DNA of 64,000 bases from contig NC_030836.1 of the NCBI RefSeq assembly GCF_001704415.2, positions 25,828,001-25,892,000 of the forward strand, written 5' to 3'. Source of the DNA: Capra hircus (Eukaryota > Chordata > Mammalia > Artiodactyla > Bovidae). A program made the position numbers and the translations under genes. The notes beneath the pieces are model-generated. The model was not told where the DNA came from. It worked only from the letters and a program-made list of their open reading frames with translations, and searched no databases. Shown here piece by piece: positions 1-10,870 of this stretch (position 1 is the stretch's first letter; every line of letters begins with the position of its first letter).

Positions 1-869
1 AGAGAGAAAGCTCTTATTTATTTGATGATAAAATCAGTTAGATTCCAATGAATAAAAGGGAAAGACTATGTACAAAAAGTATAGTGAAGAAAAGGGAAGG
101 CAAGGTGTCACTAATCCCCATAAGATTATCTCCTCCCAAGGAACAACAGATGCTAACTTCGTTACTCATTCCCATCCTGTCCGCCTTAAAATTCATAAAA
201 TGAGAAATAGCTCAGCTGTCAGAGGTTTCCTGCTCATTTATTTCCTCCAGCCAGTGGACTCTCCATTACTGCAGTAGGGAAGATGGGGGAAATTATTTTC
301 TTCCTGTTTCTTCTACTTAGCAAGCTTACCATTACACATGTAAAAAGATCACCGATTTAATTAAGGATATGAACTCCTAATTCTGTTTGGTGTGCGTCCC
401 TTCTTGCCAAGCCCACAAACTCTCATGAAGACAGTACGCGTTCCTACTAGCATAGAATCTGCTTTTTATAGGCACCAGGAACTTCCCATTTGAAACTGTC
501 TGTACATAATTCTGAGTCTCTTCTCCCAAAGGCTGCTGCTGGCTGAGGCTATTGCTCTTCTGAAGCCTCCTGGACTCTAACTGATGGAATGGGTCAAGAT
601 AAAGGACAAGTATTGAGGAGCATGCTGGGATTATGTCACCAGCCCACCGTCAGCAACAGGCCACGCTGAGAGTCTGCAACTGGTGCTGTCTCTCAACATA
701 CAACGTACAAAAAAGGCTCTGATTGTGTTTTAAGATACTTTATTTTCTTTCTTTTTAAACACTTGCAAAAGGGAGTACTGAGTTACCGACAATTCAAAAC
801 CCCAAATCTCTTATGGAATTGTGCAGTATTGGTGAAATGAAGAACTCATCTGGGGAGGGGAAATTCGTT
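1..869. other. non-coding, nothing recognised
   Basis: I see no exon, RNA gene or clearly assignable repeat here. The only longer reading frame (68-277) has no recognisable similarity and sits in AT-rich sequence. It is left as intergenic DNA upstream of the SAA cluster. Confidence 0.5.
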
Positions 870-1500
870 GTTGTTTCTTTTTATTGAAGTAGAGTTGATT
901 TACAACATTGCATTAATTTCTGGTATATAGCAATGTGATTCAGTTATATACATATATATATTTGTGTGCATATATATATATATATATACACATTCTTTTT
1001 TGTATTCTTTTCCATTATGGTTTATTATGGGATATTGAACATGGTTCCCTGTGCTATACAGTAGGACCTTGTTGTTTATTTTATGTATAGTAGTTGTTAT
1101 TGTTGTTTATTCACCAAGTTATGTCCAATTCTGCTACCTCGTGGACTATACACCACCAGGTTCCTCTGTCCATGGGGCTCCCCAAGCAATTATTCTGCAG
1201 TGGGTTGCCATTTCCTTCTTCAGGGGATCTTCTTGACCCAGGGATCGAACCCGCCTCTCCTGCATTGGCAGGCAAATTCCTTAACACTGAGCCAACAGGG
1301 AAACCCCAAATATAGTAGTGTGTATCTGCTAATCCCAAACTCCTAATTTATCCCTTCCCCCCACCCCTCTTTCTCCTTTGGTAACCAGGTTTCTTTCCTA
1401 TATCTGTGAATATATTTTGTAAATAAATATATCTGTGAATATATTTTTGTAAATAAATTCATTTGTGTCATATTTTAGATTTCACACATAAGTGATGAGA
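870..1500 (-). repeat. artiodactyl L1 3'-region fragment, split by a SINE
   Basis: The stretch starts with a T-rich head and 'attgaagtagagttgattta', then phrases such as 'ccctgtgctatacagtagg'. The same sequence recurs at 27165-27330 and 39400-39690, so it is a dispersed L1-type 3' end in antisense orientation. It is interrupted by a Bov-tA element near 1088-1306. An AT/GT simple repeat lies at about 948-990. The family name is inferred; the repetition is seen directly. Confidence 0.6.
1088..1306 (-). mobile_element. Bov-tA SINE
   Basis: This is a tRNA-Glu-derived ruminant SINE in reverse orientation. The box-B-like 'gggatcgaaccc' and the terminal 'gccaacagggaaacccc' are seen, with the BovA core to the left. 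'atagtagt' on both sides is consistent with a target-site duplication inside the older L1 fragment. Confidence 0.8.
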
Positions 1501-2309
1501 GGGGAAATTTTTAAAGTCCCAATAATTCATCTTATTTTTAGTTTAAATTTCAAGTGTTTAACACTAAGTACATCTTATGAATCATATTAAACCTTCTGTA
1601 CTTGCTAGTCTCTTCAAATATCTAGATTATTAAGCATATTTTTCAATTTTATAAAATAGAAAAGGTTTTAATTCTAGATGAACAATAAATGTTGTTTCAA
1701 AAAGAGACTCCTTTCCCTTCTATAGTCATTGGCAGGAAAATCTAACGAGACATATACTGCTTATGATTGAACAAAGTCGAACTTTTACATTTACTGGAAG
1801 AATCTGCCTCAATCTGATTAATTAGCAAAACCCTTGTTTAGCTCCCTATGTCCTAAACATCCTGGAACTCGCTGCTTTCCCTTAGTCTTTCTTCTGAGAA
1901 GCGTGACTTACGACACAGTGGTTCAATAAACAAAAAAGTACATCCAGTTCCAAGTGATTGGCCATCCAATTTACTTTGAACCGAGTTGATTCTCAGCCTA
2001 AACAGAGACTCACATCTCTCTTGCACAAAGTGTCTTCTTTCCATACCCCCAGTAGTGCATGCTCGGTAGACTTGCTAGATGGGCACACTGCCCAAAGTAG
2101 AGCCCCCATTTTTCTGAAGCCCCCAGCCTGATTCAGGAGCTCCAGGATCCTATGCCAAGAACCAGCCTCTATGCCAAGAGTCAGGTGAAAGTGTTCAAAC
2201 TAGCCAACAGTTACTCCCAGGAATGGGGAACTTGCAGCAAGGAGACTCCAGGTCAGAAGAGAAGCTGGGACAGGTGTCACTCCAAGAAAGACTAGGGGTA
2301 ACAATGACG
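1501..2309. other. non-coding, nothing recognised
   Basis: AT-rich, then mixed-composition sequence. No reading frame with recognisable similarity, splice-bounded exon or clear repeat was found. Confidence 0.45.
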
Positions 2310-2580
2310 TGAGCTTCTGCCTCTGTGCGACCCCATGGACGGCAGCGACCCCATAGATGGCAGCCCACCAGGCTCCTCCGTCCCTGGGATTCTCCAGGCA
2401 AGAACACTGGAGTGGGTTGCCATGTCCTTCTCCAATGCATGAAAGTGAAGAGTGAAAGTGAAGTTGCTCAGTCGTGTCCGACTCTTAGCAACCCCATGGA
2501 CTGCAGCCTACCAGGCTCCTCTACCCATGGGATTTTCCATGCTAGAGTACTGGAGTGGGTCGCCATTGCCTTCTCTGCAG
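2310..2580 (-). mobile_element. Bov-A2 SINE (dimer)
   Basis: Two BovA monomers stand in tandem, in reverse orientation. Each carries the 'actggagtgggt' core (about 2407 and 2548), separated by the 'atgcatgaaagtgaa' linker. Reading frames overlapping it (2195-2922) are by-products of the element. Confidence 0.9.
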
Positions 2581-3533
2581 TTAAGTACAAGTGCCTCCTT
2601 TTTTCTCAACTTTTACACATTTTTGCCCCCAGCCTGCTACTCCACAATCACAACCCAGACAGTACACTCTCTAACTCCACCACCTGCTTGTATCCACCCC
2701 AGGGAAACTTTCACTCCCCAGTGTGTTCCATTCACTATTCAAACTCCTCTTTCCCTGGTCTGCTCCCCACCTCAAGTAACAAACCTGTTCCTGGACACCA
2801 CAGAGCGCTGGCCACACTGCTCCCACTGGTGCAGGGAGCATGAAAGAGGATGCCTGCTGGATCCTCACCTTCTCCGTCCCATCTCTTGTGAATCATCCTC
2901 GGGTAGCCCAACACCATTTTAACATTCCCCATAGGATGGTGAGGCAGGGGATGGTACACACACTTCTCCACGGGCACCCATTACTTGATGTGAAATTATT
3001 TCATCCAGACCCGGAGTGAGAAGGATCTTTAAAGCTGTGAGGATCCCCTTCCCTGATGCTTGTTTTGGATATAACTGGTACTGCAAACAGCTCTCAGTTC
3101 TCATGGCCCCAGGGATGCCCTCTGACCTAAAGACACAGACACACCATTCAGAATTGTCTCCCCACTTGGGGTAAATCTCAAGCTCATGCAACTCAGAGAC
3201 TAGGGCATGTTCCCTCTTGGCTCTTATTTTTTAACTGACATCATTATTCATGGCCCTTCATTCATCCATAAAGAATAAATCTGTTGGGTCCCTAAAAAAA
3301 TTCCACTGGGAATTTTTGATTAGCACTGAACTGAATTTATAAATTAATCCAAGGAGAACTGACATCTTTACTAACATCTTCTCCATGAACATGACATTCC
3401 CACATCCCCACTTTTTATCCCTTAACAAACTAAAATTGTTCTGTAAATATTTGTGTATTTTTAAAGCTTTTTCCCTAGATAGTTAATGCTTTGATGCTAT
3501 TTTGTGTTGTATTTTTTAGCTAAATTTTTAGTT
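2581..3533. other. non-coding, nothing recognised
   Basis: Reading frames on both strands here lack start context, splice signals and any protein family I recognise. No repeat was assigned. Confidence 0.45.
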
Positions 3534-3862
3534 AAAAATTAGTGTAGACAGATGTATAGAACAGTCTTTTGGACTCTGTGGGAGTCCAAAAGGGAGAGGG
3601 TGGGATGATTTGGGATAATGACATTGAAACATGTATAATATCATATAAGAAACAAATCGCCAGTCTAGGTTTGATGCAGGATACAGGGTGCTTGGGGCTG
3701 GTGCACTGAGATGACCCAGAGAGATGGTATGGGGAGGGAGGTGGGAAGGGTGTTCAGGATTGGGAACACGTGTACACCCGTGGCGGATTCATGTTGATGT
3801 ATGGCAAAACCAGTACAGTATTGTAAAGTAAAATAAAGTAAAATAAAAAAAATTAGTGTAGA
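3534..3862 (+). mobile_element. 5'-truncated young L1 (cattle-type) 3' end
   Basis: About 300 bp of the 3' end of a ruminant L1, ending in an A-rich tail at 3829-3850. Direct repeats 'aaaaattagtgtaga' flank it at 3534-3548 and about 3848-3862. A perfect 15-bp target-site duplication means a recent target-primed insertion. The same L1 3' sequence is seen in reverse near 25800. Confidence 0.85.
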
Positions 3863-3919
3863 GAAATACAATTGATTTTTTTAATGTGAAACATGGCAAT
3901 TTCACTGAATTCTCTGAAA

Positions 3920-4010
3920 GGCTTTGTTGTGCACATGTGTTCGGTCATGTTCGAGTCTTTGTAACCCCGTGGACTGTAGCCCACCAGCCTCCTCTGTCCA
4001 CTTTATGCTG
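3920..4010 (-). repeat. BovA-type SINE fragment
   Basis: Only the terminal part is left ('gtggactgtagcccaccag' and flanks), diverged from the consensus and without the tRNA-like part. Confidence 0.65.
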
Positions 4011-4228
4011 ATGGATTTTTTATGTAAAAGGTTGTATCATCTTGAAATAATGATGGTTTCATTTCTTCTCTTCCATTTCTTACCCTCCTCCTGTTTCTTG
4101 TCTTAGTACTGGGTAGGTCCTCCAGGAGAATGTGAAACTAGTTGATTTGGAGAGGAATCCATGTCTTATCCTTGGCCTTCTTGAGAATGCACCTGAAGTT
4201 TTTTTTTTTTTACACATAATATTTGCTG

Positions 4229-4620
4229 TAGAGCAATGATTCTCAAACTGTTTGGCCTCAGGGTCCCATCATACTCTTAAAAATTATTGAAGACCTCAGA
4301 GAACTTTTATTTATGGAGACTCTATCAGGATTTATCACGCTAGAATGAAAAAATGTTAAAGAATATTGAAACACAATAATATATCATTCATGATATTATT
4401 AAGTTTTATGATGACTGAGTTAATTTATGAAAAACTATTTGCAGAGTGTCTAATAAATGGTCAAATAAATAAAGATAATAATAAATCCATTATGTTAACA
4501 TAAATAATATATTTTAATGAAAATAATCTCTTTCCAAAACAAAAAAAATAATAACAAATATAGTAAGTTTATATTCAAAATTTTTAAAAAATATCTGACG
4601 TAATCAAAGATAACTGGGTT
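4229..4620. repeat. probable hAT/Charlie-type DNA transposon relic
   Basis: The phrases 'aatgattctcaaactgtttg' and 'cttaaaaattattgaagacc' match, from memory, an old mammalian MER/Charlie-type element. It is strongly diverged and fades into AT-rich DNA. Family assignment is tentative. Confidence 0.4.
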
Positions 4621-5213
4621 CTCACATTTGACCCTGCGCCCGATCTGTCATAATACATTATTTGGGTTGAAGAATGAACCCAAGTAAGGTGAAAAAAATT
4701 CAGCCTTACACAGAAACATAGATGGAAAAGGGCAGAGCATTTTAACAGAGTTTTAAGATAATTCAGACTATTCTTTGATATGATACCAAAACTTGACAAA
4801 TGGTAGTTTCTTAAAGCTCAGTTGAATGCAGAAATCTAAAAGTGTATCAATAAACTTTCACACCCAGTACATTCATGAAAAATGAGAATGAAAAAGGAAA
4901 AGAATATTACTGTTGAATATTATTGTGAAAATTGTTCTGATATCATAGACTCCTCCTGAAAGGGTCATAAGAGATCCTCAGGTTTGCAGAGAATACACTG
5001 TGACAACGGCTGTTACAGATTATTGACTTAACCTCTATCAAGTCCAAAAGGTTCTCTTATTTTATTATAGTTAAAAAAAAAAATCATTAGTAAGCGTTGA
5101 CCGTTCATGGTTAAGAGACTGAGAGGGCTTTCTGTGCCCTGGAACTGACAGCTCAGCACTGGCTCAGGGAGCGGTGGAAGGAGCTCAGGGCACCCATGAG
5201 GTTCCCTGGGGCT
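4621..5213. other. non-coding, upstream of SAA1
   Basis: No gene or clear repeat is visible between the transposon relic and the SAA1 promoter region. Confidence 0.4.
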
Positions 5214-5254
5214 GGTCTGTCGGTTTTTTTTTTTTTTTTTGGTCTGTCGGTTTT
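5214..5254. repeat. poly(T) tract between 14-bp direct repeats
   Basis: 'ggtctgtcggtttt' occurs at 5214-5227 and again at 5241-5254, with a run of 17 T (5224-5240) between. This looks like a bare oligo(A)-tail insertion with target-site duplication, or a simple duplication. It lies about 0.4 kb upstream of the SAA1 TATA box. Confidence 0.6.
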
Positions 5255-5505
5255 GAAGCTCAAGGGCTTTGGACATGAACTCAAAGGATTTAGTTTCTAG
5301 CAGGGACCATCCTGTGGAAATGACCAGGAAAGCAAGGTCCAGGCTGGAGGCGTCATCCCTAACTACACACCTTCCAGCAGCCTGGAGGCCGCCATCTTGG
5401 AGCGCCACAGCCCAGGGCCCTGCCTCAGTCCCTCCACTGCTGACAGGACAGCCGTCTTCCTGATATTGGCCACCAGGCAGATCAGGCCTCCCTCATCTCC
5501 TCAGG

Positions 5506-5515
5506 CTTGCACAAC
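5506..5515. promoter_or_regulatory. C/EBP-like site of SAA1
   Basis: 'cttgcacaac' matches the C/EBP palindrome RTTGCRYAAY at 9 of 10 positions. It lies about 180 bp upstream of the predicted transcription start, close to the spacing known for human acute-phase SAA promoters. Binding is inferred. Confidence 0.5.
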
Positions 5516-5595
5516 CAGCGAAATGACCTGTGGATGAGGACAGCCACTGCTGTCCGGTAAGTCACCCTTTGCAGATGTAGGAGAAATGACCTGCA

Positions 5596-5605
5596 GGGAC
5601 TCTCC
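5596..5605. promoter_or_regulatory. NF-kB site of SAA1
   Basis: 'gggactctcc' fits the kB consensus GGGRNWYYCC exactly. It is 65 bp upstream of the TATA box, so about -94 to -85, almost the position of the functional kB site of human SAA promoters. This supports cytokine-driven acute-phase induction. Confidence 0.7.
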
Positions 5606-5660
5606 CCGGGTACCAGTCCAGCTGTTCTCCTCACCCCCGACCCTCCCAGTGATGGCTCAG

Positions 5661-5668
5661 TATAAATA
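5661..5668 (+). promoter_or_regulatory. TATA box of SAA1
   Basis: 'tataaata' stands about 30 bp before the purine/pyrimidine-mixed start of exon 1, downstream of the kB and C/EBP-like sites. It sets the predicted transcription start near 5690. Confidence 0.8.
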
Positions 5669-5689
5669 CAGCCACCTCTCTGCAGCAGG

Positions 5690-5723
5690 CAGGGGCCAGC
5701 AGCTCTCCTCCACTGGGGATCAG
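5690..5723 (+). other. SAA1: SAA1 exon 1 (5' UTR, non-coding)
   Basis: This is a short untranslated exon, as in other SAA genes. It ends with 'gggatcag' before the donor 'gtgagaa' at 5724. The 5' end is inferred from the TATA position. Intron 1 runs 5724-6128. Confidence 0.7.
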
Positions 5724-6132
5724 GTGAGAAACCACTTCAAGGAGCCATTTCTTTGAAAACATTTGCTTTAAAACATAACTCTTCTGATTTCTCTTTCTCC
5801 TATATGTGGTCAGTGCTGGCAGAGTGGTGCATGGGAAATGCTCTTTGATTAACGACAGGCTGCTTTAGTAAGACACAGCTTGGACCCAACTGTCCTCTTC
5901 TTCCATCAAAGCCATCTGGGTGATCGCTTAGACAGTCTTGGGTTCAGGGCTGGTGGGTTCAGAATTGAGGGCTTGAGGCTGCGAGTAAGGTCCAACTGCA
6001 GTGTGTCCTAGCAGGATCACTGAGAGTCTAGTGGAGATGAACAGCCAGGCTCCCCTCGACATACAAACCCCAGGCGGAGAGGGGTGCAGGGCTCGTCCGT
6101 GTCTCCTGACCCTCTCCTTTCCTTTCAGCACA

Positions 6133-9100
6133 ATGAAGCTCTTCACAGGCCTCATTCTCTGCTCCTTGGTGCTGGGAGTCCATAGCCAGTGGCTGTCCTT
6201 CCTTGGGGAGGCGTATGAAGGTAAGGCCGATGGAGGGGCGATGGCATCCTTGGGCCTCTAGGCTTCACCCTAAACACCACTGAGGGTTGGAGCTGCCATC
6301 CTAGGAGGTGTTCCCCTATGTGGTAGAATATAACAGGTGTTGGGGGAGCTTTTTCCAGACAGTTTGAAAAGCACAGGATTTATGTCCATCAGGTACTAGA
6401 GAAAGAACAAGCATCATTCCCAGCTGAAATAGCAGTTTGAATGGAAGACAGAAAACAAGTCTGAAATGGAACGAACTTTCCCTCAGACCAATTGCATGAA
6501 GTAGGGGGAAAGCGGCCCGTCTGTTCTCCTCTCCCGTCTTTCCAGCCCTGCTCCTCCCTCCCTCCCTTCCTCTCTTCCTACCTTCCATTTCCTGGTTGGA
6601 TAATTCAGAGACCTTCAGAGCACCTTGTTGGTCCTTCCTGTACTCAGTGATGCTCTCCCTGCTTTAGTCTGTTTCCTATCTTTTTTTAGCCTTTTTGGTT
6701 TGGTTTGGTTCCGTTCAGTCACTTAGTCGTGTCCGACTCTTTGCGACCCCTTGAATCGCAGCACACCAGGCCTCCCTGTCCATCACCATCTCCTGAGTTC
6801 ACCCAGACTCGGGTCCATCGAGTCAGTGATGCCATCCAGCCATCTCATCCTCTGTCGTCCCCTTCTCCTCCTGCCCCCAATCACTCCCAACATCAAAGTC
6901 TTTTCCAATGAGTCAACTCTTAGCATGAGGTGGCCAAAGTACTGGAGTTTCAACTTTAGTATCATTCCTTCCAAAGAAATCCCAGGGCTGATCTCCTTCA
7001 GAATGGACTGGTTGGATCTCCTTGCAGTCCAAAGGACTCTCAAGAGTCTTCTCCAACACCACACTTCAAAAGCATCAATTCTTCGGTGCTCAGCCTTCTT
7101 CACAGTCCAACTCTCTCATTCATACATGACCACAGGAAAAACCATAGCCTTGACTAGACGGACCTTAGTCGGCAAAGTAATGTCTCTGCTTTTGAATATA
7201 CTATCCAGGTTGGTCATAACTTTTCTTCAAAGGAGTAGGTGTCTTTTAATTTCATGGCTGCAATCACCATCTGCAGTGATTTTGGAGACCCAAAAAATAA
7301 AGTCTGACACTGTTTCTACTGTTTCTCCATCTATTTCCCATGGAGTGATGGGACTGGATGCCATGATCTTCGTTTTTCTGAATGTTGAGCTTTAAGCCAA
7401 CTTTTTCACTCTCCTTTTTCACTTTCATCAAGAGGCTTTTTAGTTCCTCTTCACTTTCTGCCATAAGGGTGGTGTCATCTGCATATCTGAGGTTATTGAT
7501 ATTTCTCCCGGCAATCTTGATTCCAGCTTGTGTTTCTTCCAGTCCAGCGTTTCTCATGATGTACTCTGCATAGAAGTTAAATAAGCAGAGTGACAATATA
7601 CAGCCTTGATGTACTTTTCCTATTTGGAATCAGTCTGTTATTCTATGTCCAGTTCTAACTGTTGCTTCCTGACCTGTATACAGATTTCTCAAGAGGCAGG
7701 TTAGGTGGTATGGTATTCCCATCTCTTTCAGAATTTTCCACAGTTTATTGTGATCCACACAGTGAAAGGCTTTGGCATAGTCAATGAAGCAGAAATAGAC
7801 GTTTTTCTGGAACTCTCTTGCTTTTTCCATGATCCAGCAGATGTTGGCAATTTGATCTCTGCTTCCTCTGCCTTTTCTAAAAGCAGCTTGAACATCAGGA
7901 AGTTCACGGTTCACGTATTGCTGAAGCCTGGCTTGGAGAATTTTGAGCATTACTTTACTAGCATGTGAGATGAGTGCAATTGGGCGATAGTTTGAGCATT
8001 CTTTGGCATTGGCTTTCTTTGGAATTGGAATGAAAACTGACCTTTTCCAGTCCTGTGGCCACTGCTGAGTTTTCCAAATTTGCTGGCATATTGAGTGAAG
8101 CACTTTCACAGCATCATTTTTCAGGATTTGAAACAGGTCAACTGGAATTCCATCACGTCCACTAGCTTTGTTCTTAGTGATGCTTTCTAAGGCCCACTTG
8201 ACTTCACATTCCAAGATGTCTGGCTCTAGATGAGTGATCACACCATCGTGATTATCCGGGTCGTGAAGATCCTTTTTGTACAAATGAAAAGAAAAAGGTG
8301 TGTGTGTGTGTAAACCTAATAACAAATTTCAAGCCTCCGCAACAAACTCGGCTCTTACGTGCAATTTAGAGGGACCCACTGTCTTGCTCTGCCCAGGGCT
8401 GGGGAGTTTTCCAGGATACTAGTAGCACTAGCTGGGGCAGTTGCATGAAGACAGGGGCAGTCTGGTCAAGCTGGGACAGTTGGTCACCTACCTACCTGCA
8501 GAAAGCCTCTGTGAGGGGGCATGAAGGGGAGAAAACCGAGGCTTAGAGCAGCGAGTCCGTCACTCACGGACTGAGCGCCCGTCAGCAGGTGGCAGGACCG
8601 AGGTGGGAACTCAGCTGAGCCTGAGGCCCAGGATCTCACCGAGTAGACTTCTCCCAGCACCACTTCCTCAAGCCGGGGGCTGAGCAATCATGGCTGCAGT
8701 TTGGAGTTACCTAGGGGGCCATGAACACTATTGCTGCCTGAGCCCAGCCCAGAGATAGGAAGCTGATTGGCTTGGGCTGTGAGGGCTCAGGGGCCTTTCA
8801 GTGTCTCCCCAGATTATTGGAAAGTGCAGCCAGGGCTGAGGAAAAGACCCACTGCCTCAAGCAGCCCACATCATCAGTACTGTCGACTAGAGAGTTCGCC
8901 GGACTCCATTCACTCACCTAACAGGCAGGGGAATCAAGTCACAAGTGATCTTTCATGAGGCAGGGATACATTTCTTAGGCGTCAGAGCAGAGCAGCTATA
9001 TGTCTGCCCCTTTCTCAGAACCTGTCCTGCATGTCACCTCCTCACTCACCCACTTCCCCCGGAGCTTATCATGTGCAGCTTCCTCTACAACAGCGGTTCT

Positions 9101-10298
9101 GGACCCAGGGCAACTGTGTCCTGGGGACGTTTGGTGATGTTTGGGGGCATTTTCGGTTGTCATACTGGGGAACAGTTTGAGAGGTCAAGGATGCTGCTAG
9201 ACATGTTATAATATCCAGGATGGCCCTGAACAGCGACAATGTACCTGGTCTCAAATTTCAATAGAATGCTGCTGAAGAATCCTGTCCTATAATAACTCCC
9301 TCTGTCCTTAAACATATCGGGTAGAGCCCTCATTGAGATGCAGCACAGAGAGAGCATCACAGGGGTCAGACAAACAGCTCCCACAGCTGTAGCCCCTCCC
9401 CACCCCACCCCAGTGACTCTCATTCCAGTACCAGGAGCAGGCAACTGGGTATAAGGAGTGCTCTTCTCACCCTACAGCATCTGTGGGCTATGACCACAGG
9501 CTGAAACCAAGTCAGTGGAAGATTTCTCATTCCTTGATTCTTCTGTAAGCTGTGTCACAGTTTTCTCTCCCCTGATACCTTACTCCATGTGCTTTGCTTT
9601 CCAGGGGCTAAAGACATGTGGAGAGCCTACTCTGACATGAGAGAAGCCAACTACAAGGGTGCAGACAAATACTTCCATGCCCGCGGAAACTATGACGCTG
9701 CCCAGAGGGGACCAGGGGGTGTCTGGGCTGCTAAAGTGATCAGGTACCAGGGCCCCTGGGGATGCAGGGATGGGTGAGCAGAGCTTGGCTGCCTAGGACA
9801 ACCTGGAGGGGCCAAGCCCTGGAGAAGTTTCCTATAGGCTGTGGGCCCTCCTACTATTAAGCACCCTCCTGCTCTGTGCCCAGTGTGAGGTCTGAGTGGC
9901 TGAAGACCAGAGCAAGGCTGGTGAGACAGGTGACTCTCCACCCTCCCCCTGTGGGTGCTGTTCGCCCAGCACAGGGCTGAGGTGGGCTGAGCCCAGGGAG
10001 CCTCAGGGTTGTAGCCCCTCTTTCCTTGGCTCCTCTCAGAGTCATTGATCCCTTGAAAGAGGAGAGATGGGGAGGGTAGGGCTGTGGCTCATAGTTCTGT
10101 ATTAATCCCCTCCCTGCCCTCCTCCTTTCCAGTGATGCCAGAGAAAATATTCAGAGACTCACAGACCCTCTGCTTAAGGGTACGACCAGTGGCCAGGGTC
10201 GGGAGGACTCGAGGGCCGATCAGTTTGCCAACGAATGGGGCCGGAGTGGCAAAGACCCCAACCACTTCAGACCTGCTGGCCTGCCTGACAAGTACTGA
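6133..10298 (+). CDS. SAA1: serum amyloid A, acute-phase (SAA1-type)
   Basis: This encodes a secreted, HDL-associated acute-phase apolipoprotein made mainly by liver. Coding exons are 6133-6220 (exon 2), 9605-9743 (exon 3) and 10133-10298 (exon 4), all with GT-AG borders and matching phases. They give 130 residues plus stop TGA. Residues 1-18 are a signal peptide ending GVHS; the mature chain starts QWLSF and has 112 residues. Exon 3 carries the SAA signature (ARGNYDAAQRGPGGVWA). The C-terminal part carries the ANEWGRSGKDPNHFRP block, and the chain ends LPDKY. The start is the only ATG in good context (A at -3), 4 bp into exon 2. No frameshift or missing splice site is seen. Intron 2 (6221-9604) holds a BovB LINE and a MER5A-like relic. 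SAA2 is an alternative name, since hepatic paralogs are nearly identical. The N-terminus resembles the sheep form from memory. Confidence 0.93.
6703..8330 (-). mobile_element. BovB (RTE) LINE, 5'-truncated, in SAA1 intron 2
   Basis: This is the reverse-transcriptase and 3' part of a BovB retrotransposon, antisense to SAA1. One frame runs from about 8325 to 7264 on the minus strand and is broken only by a TGA at 7630-7632. It holds the RT blocks NKASGRDGIP, VFIPIPKK, NYRPIAL, FIDYAKAF and the catalytic YADD (LRYADDTT, about 7480-7500). The 3' segment (7103-6783) is in another frame and encodes the usual C-terminal RRGRQRMRWLDGI block. The 3' end near 6703 has the BovA-like terminal sequence shared with ruminant SINEs. 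No endonuclease domain remains, so it cannot move on its own. Confidence 0.92.
8331..9090. other. SAA1 intron 2, unique part
   Basis: Intronic sequence between the BovB copy and the MER5A-like relic, with no repeat recognised. The short reading frames in it are not bounded by splice signals that fit SAA. Confidence 0.5.
9091..9290 (+). repeat. MER5A-like hAT DNA transposon relic
   Basis: It opens 'cagcggttctggacc' and contains 'cattttcggttgtca' and 'aggatgctgctagacat', in the order of the MER5A consensus as I recall it. It is diverged, so old and shared across mammals. Confidence 0.6.
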
Positions 10299-10870
10299 GC
10301 TGCCTCTATCTCTGCTCAGGGGATGGCAAAGTGAGTCCCCAAGTGAGGGACAATGACCTAGAGAGTTCTCTGTCCTCAGAAGGCAGCAGATCTAATAAAT
10401 GCTTAAGAGATGTAATCCTGAGACTGTGTGTCATTCTTTGGTATAAGGACAGCCTGTTAGTTCCAGGACTGATGGCAGGACACCGACGTGAAGGCTGAGT
10501 CTGTGCCTGTGTGTTTGGTTCTGGACACAATCTCAGCATCATTCAGGACAGACCCCTCTCCAGCCTCCCCTAATCAGACCCGCTCCCTCTCCAGGCCCCT
10601 CTGGGGACCCTGGAGCCCTTTCCAGGCCCTTCGCTGTCAGGCCTTCTCACTCCCTGCAGTCATGTCCTGTCCCCTCGCTGTTGCGGGGTCTAGTCTCCTA
10701 GCCTGTCCTCGGAGCTCTCTGTGTGGGGTGTGGACACGGCCCAGGAGGACTGGAGGGTGGAATCCTGCTCCAGAGACTGCCGCCTTGATCCCTGTTCATT
10801 ACTCAGCAGCTCTTAGAAATCCGTCTATGAACCAGTTTCTTTCTGTGCCATCCAGAATTGCCTCCAACAC
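9605..10870 (+). repeat. SAA1 copy of the SAA1/SAA3 homology tract
   Basis: Exon 3, intron 3, exon 4, 3' UTR and about 0.45 kb of 3' flank match 47286-48545. Exon 3 differs at only 6 of 139 positions by eye. The match starts abruptly at the exon 3 acceptor, with the introns upstream unrelated, and fades between about 10805 and 10870. Confidence 0.85.
10394..10399 (+). terminator. SAA1 polyadenylation signal
   Basis: AATAAA lies 96 bp after the stop codon, followed by a GT-rich stretch ('gactgtgtgtcattctt') 30-45 bp further on. Cleavage is expected near 10415-10425. The same arrangement is found after SAA3. Confidence 0.85.

Noticed and set aside
2325..2922. Overlapping frames of 172 and 156 codons
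   Set aside because: They start in a Bov-A2 SINE and run into unique DNA, two frames at once, with no known domain.
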